Assembly (NCBI GenBank): GCA_016791475.1
Contig: JAEUWI010000012.1
Coordinates: 62,001 to 126,000 of the forward strand
DNA length: 64,000 nt
Origin: Candidatus Hydrogenedentota bacterium
GTDB lineage: Bacteria; Hydrogenedentota; Hydrogenedentia; Hydrogenedentales; JAEUWI01
Direction: 5' to 3'
The translations under genes were made by a program, and so were the position numbers. The notes under the pieces were generated by a model. That model was given only the letters and a program-made list of their open reading frames with translations. It had not been told where the DNA came from and made no database searches. Positions 61,798 through 64,000 of the stretch are shown piece by piece. Within the stretch, counting starts at the first letter, position 1, and each line of letters starts with the position of its first letter.

Positions 61798-63084
61798 ATG
61801 CATCGCATTCTCGCTGGCATTTTTCTGTTCGCAAGTCTTGCCCTCTCATCCGCGCCGCTGGTTCACGCGGACACCCAGCCCGCGCGCTGGCCGGCCTGGC
61901 GTGGACCCGATGGGACAGGGGTGGTGCTGGAGGGCACTCCGCCGCTGAAGTGGAGCGAGACGGAGAACATCCAGTGGAAGACCGACCTCCCGGGCGAGGG
62001 CCAGTCCACGCCGGTAATCTGGGATGACAAGTTGTTTCTCCAGACCGCCGAGCCCCTGGGTGAAGCCGCGGAAGGGGAGGACTTCCCCGTCTACCGCTTC
62101 AGCGTGCTCTGTCTCGATCGTCACACCGGCACGCTCCTCTGGTCGAAGGCGGTGCGCGAGGAGCGGCCCCATGAAGGTCACCACAAGATGACTACTTTCG
62201 CCCCCTTCACGCCCGTCACCGACGGCGAACGGCTCTGGGTGAGTTTCGGCAGTCGCGGACTTTTCTGCCTGAGCTTCGACGGCGAAATTCTTTGGGACGT
62301 GCGGCCCGTGCAGATGGAGAAGGACGGAAAGTTCGGCGAGGGCGGTTCACCCGTGCTATCAAAGGATTCGGTCATCGTGCTTGCCGATCACGAAGGGCCC
62401 TCCAGGCTCTACGCTTTCGACAAGAACACCGGCGCGATCCGCTGGGAAACGCCCCGGGCATTCGGCTCTTCCTGGGGCACGCCCGCCGTGGCCACCGTGG
62501 GCGACCATGAAGAGATTATTACAACGGCGGACGACTGGGCCCACGGCTACAACGCCGCCAACGGGGAACTGCTCTGGAGCTACAACGGCCTCACCTCGTG
62601 CGCCGCGCCCTCGCCCGTCATTCACGGCGGCGCGGTCTACGTCACCACGGGCTATGAAGGGGACGCCCTCGCCGCAATCACTCTTGGGCGCAAAGGCGAA
62701 CTCGCCAGCACCGACGCCGTCCGCTGGAAAGGGGATACCACCGGCTCGGAAGTCGCCACACCCCTGATCTACGAGAACCGCCTTTACGTCTTCCGCCGCA
62801 TGGGCCCGAAGCTCTCCTGCTACAACGCCACCACGGGCGCCATGCTCTACGAGCACATCGCCGTGCCGGAAATGAAGAACACCTTCGCCTCGCCCCTAGC
62901 CGTTGGCCCCCACATCTACATCAACGGTCGCGAAGGCGCCACCGCCATCATCAAGTCCGCCGACCAGTTCGAAGTCGTCGCCATCAACAAACTGGACACG
63001 ACCCTGGACGCCTCGCCCGTGGTCATCGGCAACACGCTCTACTTGCGCGGCAACAATCGCATGTATTGCATCGCGGCGAAGTAG
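61798..63084 (+). CDS. Secreted PQQ-like beta-propeller protein
   Basis: 428 residues from ATG 61798 (CTGGAGA upstream), signal peptide LAGIFLFASLALSSAPLVHA. The remainder is an outer-membrane-protein-type PQQ-like propeller: WPAWRGPDGTG start, repeated blades (LCLDRHTGTLLWSKAV, LYAFDKNTGAIRWETP, HGYNAANGELLWSYNG, LSCYNATTGAMLYEHI, VVAINKLDTTLDASPVVIGNTLYLRG). The WRGP...LxLDxxTGxxLW pattern marks the planctomycete-type PQQ-binding-like proteins; real PQQ binding or dehydrogenase activity is not shown, as the Asp/Glu catalytic pair of quinoprotein dehydrogenases is not evident. Confidence 0.92.
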   Translation: MHRILAGIFLFASLALSSAPLVHADTQPARWPAWRGPDGTGVVLEGTPPLKWSETENIQWKTDLPGEGQSTPVIWDDKLFLQTAEPLGEAAEGEDFPVYRFSVLCLDRHTGTLLWSKAVREERPHEGHHKMTTFAPFTPVTDGERLWVSFGSRGLFCLSFDGEILWDVRPVQMEKDGKFGEGGSPVLSKDSVIVLADHEGPSRLYAFDKNTGAIRWETPRAFGSSWGTPAVATVGDHEEIITTADDWAHGYNAANGELLWSYNGLTSCAAPSPVIHGGAVYVTTGYEGDALAAITLGRKGELASTDAVRWKGDTTGSEVATPLIYENRLYVFRRMGPKLSCYNATTGAMLYEHIAVPEMKNTFASPLAVGPHIYINGREGATAIIKSADQFEVVAINKLDTTLDASPVVIGNTLYLRGNNRMYCIAAK

Positions 63085-63104
63085 TTTTACGCGAGCGTGG
63101 GGGT

Positions 63105-63551
63105 TCAGTCTTCCGTCTCACCGGCCGAAGTGCGGCGCTGTGTTCGATTCGACTGAAGTTCGTAGGATTCACGGAGCAGGGGCTCCATCGACGAAAAGGT
63201 CGACGCGCTCGGGCTGAGTACGCACAGCCAGTACATTTTTCCGTAAATTGGATGGGGCATGAGGGTATCGAGAACGGTATAGTCAGGTTCCGGGTCCTCT
63301 TCCTCCACTCGGGGGAAGAGTGCCCCGAAGGTCTGCTTCCGAACGCCCACGCTCAGCCGGTATGCGCCGGACCGGTCGAGCTGAGAAAAGTTGTCGTAGT
63401 CATCATCGCGGGTGACCAGCGTGGCAAAGGGGAAGTTGCGTTCCTCGCCCGCAAAGAAAAACAGATTCCCCATGGCCTCCTGAACCTGCGTGTCCGGAAG
63501 CGCATTGGTCAAGGTGTCTATCATCTCGGCAAGGGGAATGGGTGCGCTCAT
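63105..63551 (-). CDS. DUF6194-type protein
   Basis: 148 residues from ATG 63551, AAGGA at 7 bases. The pattern VQEAMGNLFFFAGEERNFPFATLVTRDDDYDNFSQLDRSGAYRLSVGV, KQTFGALFP, DYTVLDTLMPHPIYGKMYWLCVLSPSASTF, LLRESYEL matches the DUF6194 family (small actinobacterial and planctomycete proteins of unknown function). Divergent from the PadR gene, with a perfect palindrome between them that likely regulates both. Cytoplasmic by composition. Confidence 0.85.
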   Translation of the reverse strand: MSAPIPLAEMIDTLTNALPDTQVQEAMGNLFFFAGEERNFPFATLVTRDDDYDNFSQLDRSGAYRLSVGVRKQTFGALFPRVEEEDPEPDYTVLDTLMPHPIYGKMYWLCVLSPSASTFSSMEPLLRESYELQSNRTQRRTSAGETED

Positions 63552-63573
63552 GGCTGGATCCTTCGCATCGGGG

Positions 63574-63627
63574 TTGACTACTCAAGCTTGAGTAGTGAAT
63601 CATAGCCCACAGCCGACCCGCAGTCAA
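63574..63627. promoter_or_regulatory. Divergent promoters and 20-bp palindromic PadR-type operator
   Basis: ACTACTCAAGCTTGAGTAGT at 63577-63596 is a perfect palindrome. On the minus strand TTGACT (complement of 63622-63627), 17 bases, TATGAT (complement of 63599-63604) makes a strong promoter for the DUF6194 gene, with the palindrome over its start site. On the plus strand TTGACT (63574-63579), 18 bases, AATCAT (63598-63603) is a weaker promoter for padR, with the palindrome in its spacer. Confidence 0.8.
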
Positions 63628-63662
63628 ATTCCGTCAGCCCTCTACAGCATGGAAGTGGTGCA

Positions 63663-64000
63663 ATGTCCGTAGTCCGATTACTGATTCTTGGTGTGGTTCG
63701 AAAGCAGGGGACCACCTATGGCTATAAGGTCCAGCGCGAACTGGAACGCTGGGAAGTGGAAACCTGGACCCGCATCAGACCGGGCTCCATCTACCACGCG
63801 CTTAACCAGCTTGCCAAAGAGGGCATGCTCCGGTCCATCGGCGCGGAGCACAGTCCCGACGGTCCGGGGCGCATCGCTTATGAACTGTTGCCTGCCGGGG
63901 AGGCGGCCTTTCTCGAACTCGTCCGGAAGGCGCTCCTGAGCTTCGATCTGGAGACGCTGGGCGCGGGAATCGCCTTCATGCATGTCCTGCCCCGTGAAGA
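63663..64000 (+). CDS. PadR-family transcriptional regulator (runs off the window)
   Basis: At least 112 residues from ATG 63663 (GGAAGTGG upstream), no stop before the window edge. PadR winged helix: MSVVRLLILGVVRKQGTTYGYKVQREL, RIRPGSIYHALNQLAKEGMLRSI, GPGRIAYELLPAGEAAFLELV. The short C-terminal helix suggests a larger protein beyond the edge. It is divergent from the DUF6194 gene and probably binds the 20-bp palindrome between them. Confidence 0.93.
   Translation, partial: MSVVRLLILGVVRKQGTTYGYKVQRELERWEVETWTRIRPGSIYHALNQLAKEGMLRSIGAEHSPDGPGRIAYELLPAGEAAFLELVRKALLSFDLETLGAGIAFMHVLPRE

Overview
The window is about 64 kb of GC-rich bacterial chromosome. No rRNA or marker gene fixes the taxon. 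The gene content points to the Planctomycetota/Verrucomicrobiota neighbourhood, most plausibly a Hydrogenedentota-like lineage (inference). The pointers are DUF1080-type 3-keto-glycoside hydrolase folds, a DUF1559-like prepilin with an H-x10-DG tail, ThuA, PVC-type dehydrogenase-cupredoxin-cytochrome fusions, a redoxin-cytochrome-PHM fusion, an Ser/Thr kinase with an ELWxTDGT sensor, and VPxPA-CTERM surface proteins.

Layout. 1-7.7 kb: RlpA-like tail, secreted DUF1080-like protein, large GH13 protein, sulfotransferase, AraC regulator, prepilin. 7.8-19.6 kb: mostly secreted proteins (DUF1080 plus YVTN propeller, two SGNH proteins, one fused to dehydrogenase, cupredoxin and cytochrome c, and an 840-aa unknown), with a HigBA toxin-antitoxin pair between them. 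19.6-25.2 kb: a repeat-rich island with three VPxPA-CTERM genes, one CTERM-gene remnant, duplicated sigma-54 promoter blocks with paired palindromic upstream sites, and shared 3' ends and terminators. 25.2-29.5 kb (minus strand): Ser/Thr kinase, membrane-anchored ELW propeller, FHA-GAF-sigma-54 activator, with overlapping reading frames. 30-42.8 kb: two hybrid histidine kinases, hydrolase, DEAD-box helicase, queuosine-precursor transporter, metallophosphoesterase. 43-46.6 kb: DUF1080 protein, an unusual tRNA-Asn locus with two tandem GIY-YIG cassettes each ending in a tRNA-Asn relic, and ThuA. 46.6-57.3 kb: MshEN-HDOD protein, superoxide dismutase, response regulator, a MarR-headed lipid-remodelling gene cluster, DUF2726, an SDR epimerase and a small membrane protein. 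57.3-64 kb: GspF/PilC with a strong promoter and structured leader, the redoxin-cytochrome-PHM fusion, a PQQ-like propeller, and a DUF6194/PadR divergent pair around a perfect 20-bp palindrome.

Most interesting systems. (1) A kinase, extracytoplasmic propeller and FHA-type sigma-54 activator stand next to CTERM surface-protein genes that carry near-consensus -24/-12 promoters, each with two dyad sites 22 bp apart. This suggests a phospho-threonine to RpoN circuit controlling sorted surface proteins. (2) GIY-YIG cassettes have their stop codon inside sequence matching the tRNA-Asn anticodon arm and are followed by the rest of the tRNA and its terminator, which suggests an element that targets or is regenerated at tRNA-Asn. 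No exosortase, RpoN or tRNA-independent transposase gene is visible in the window.
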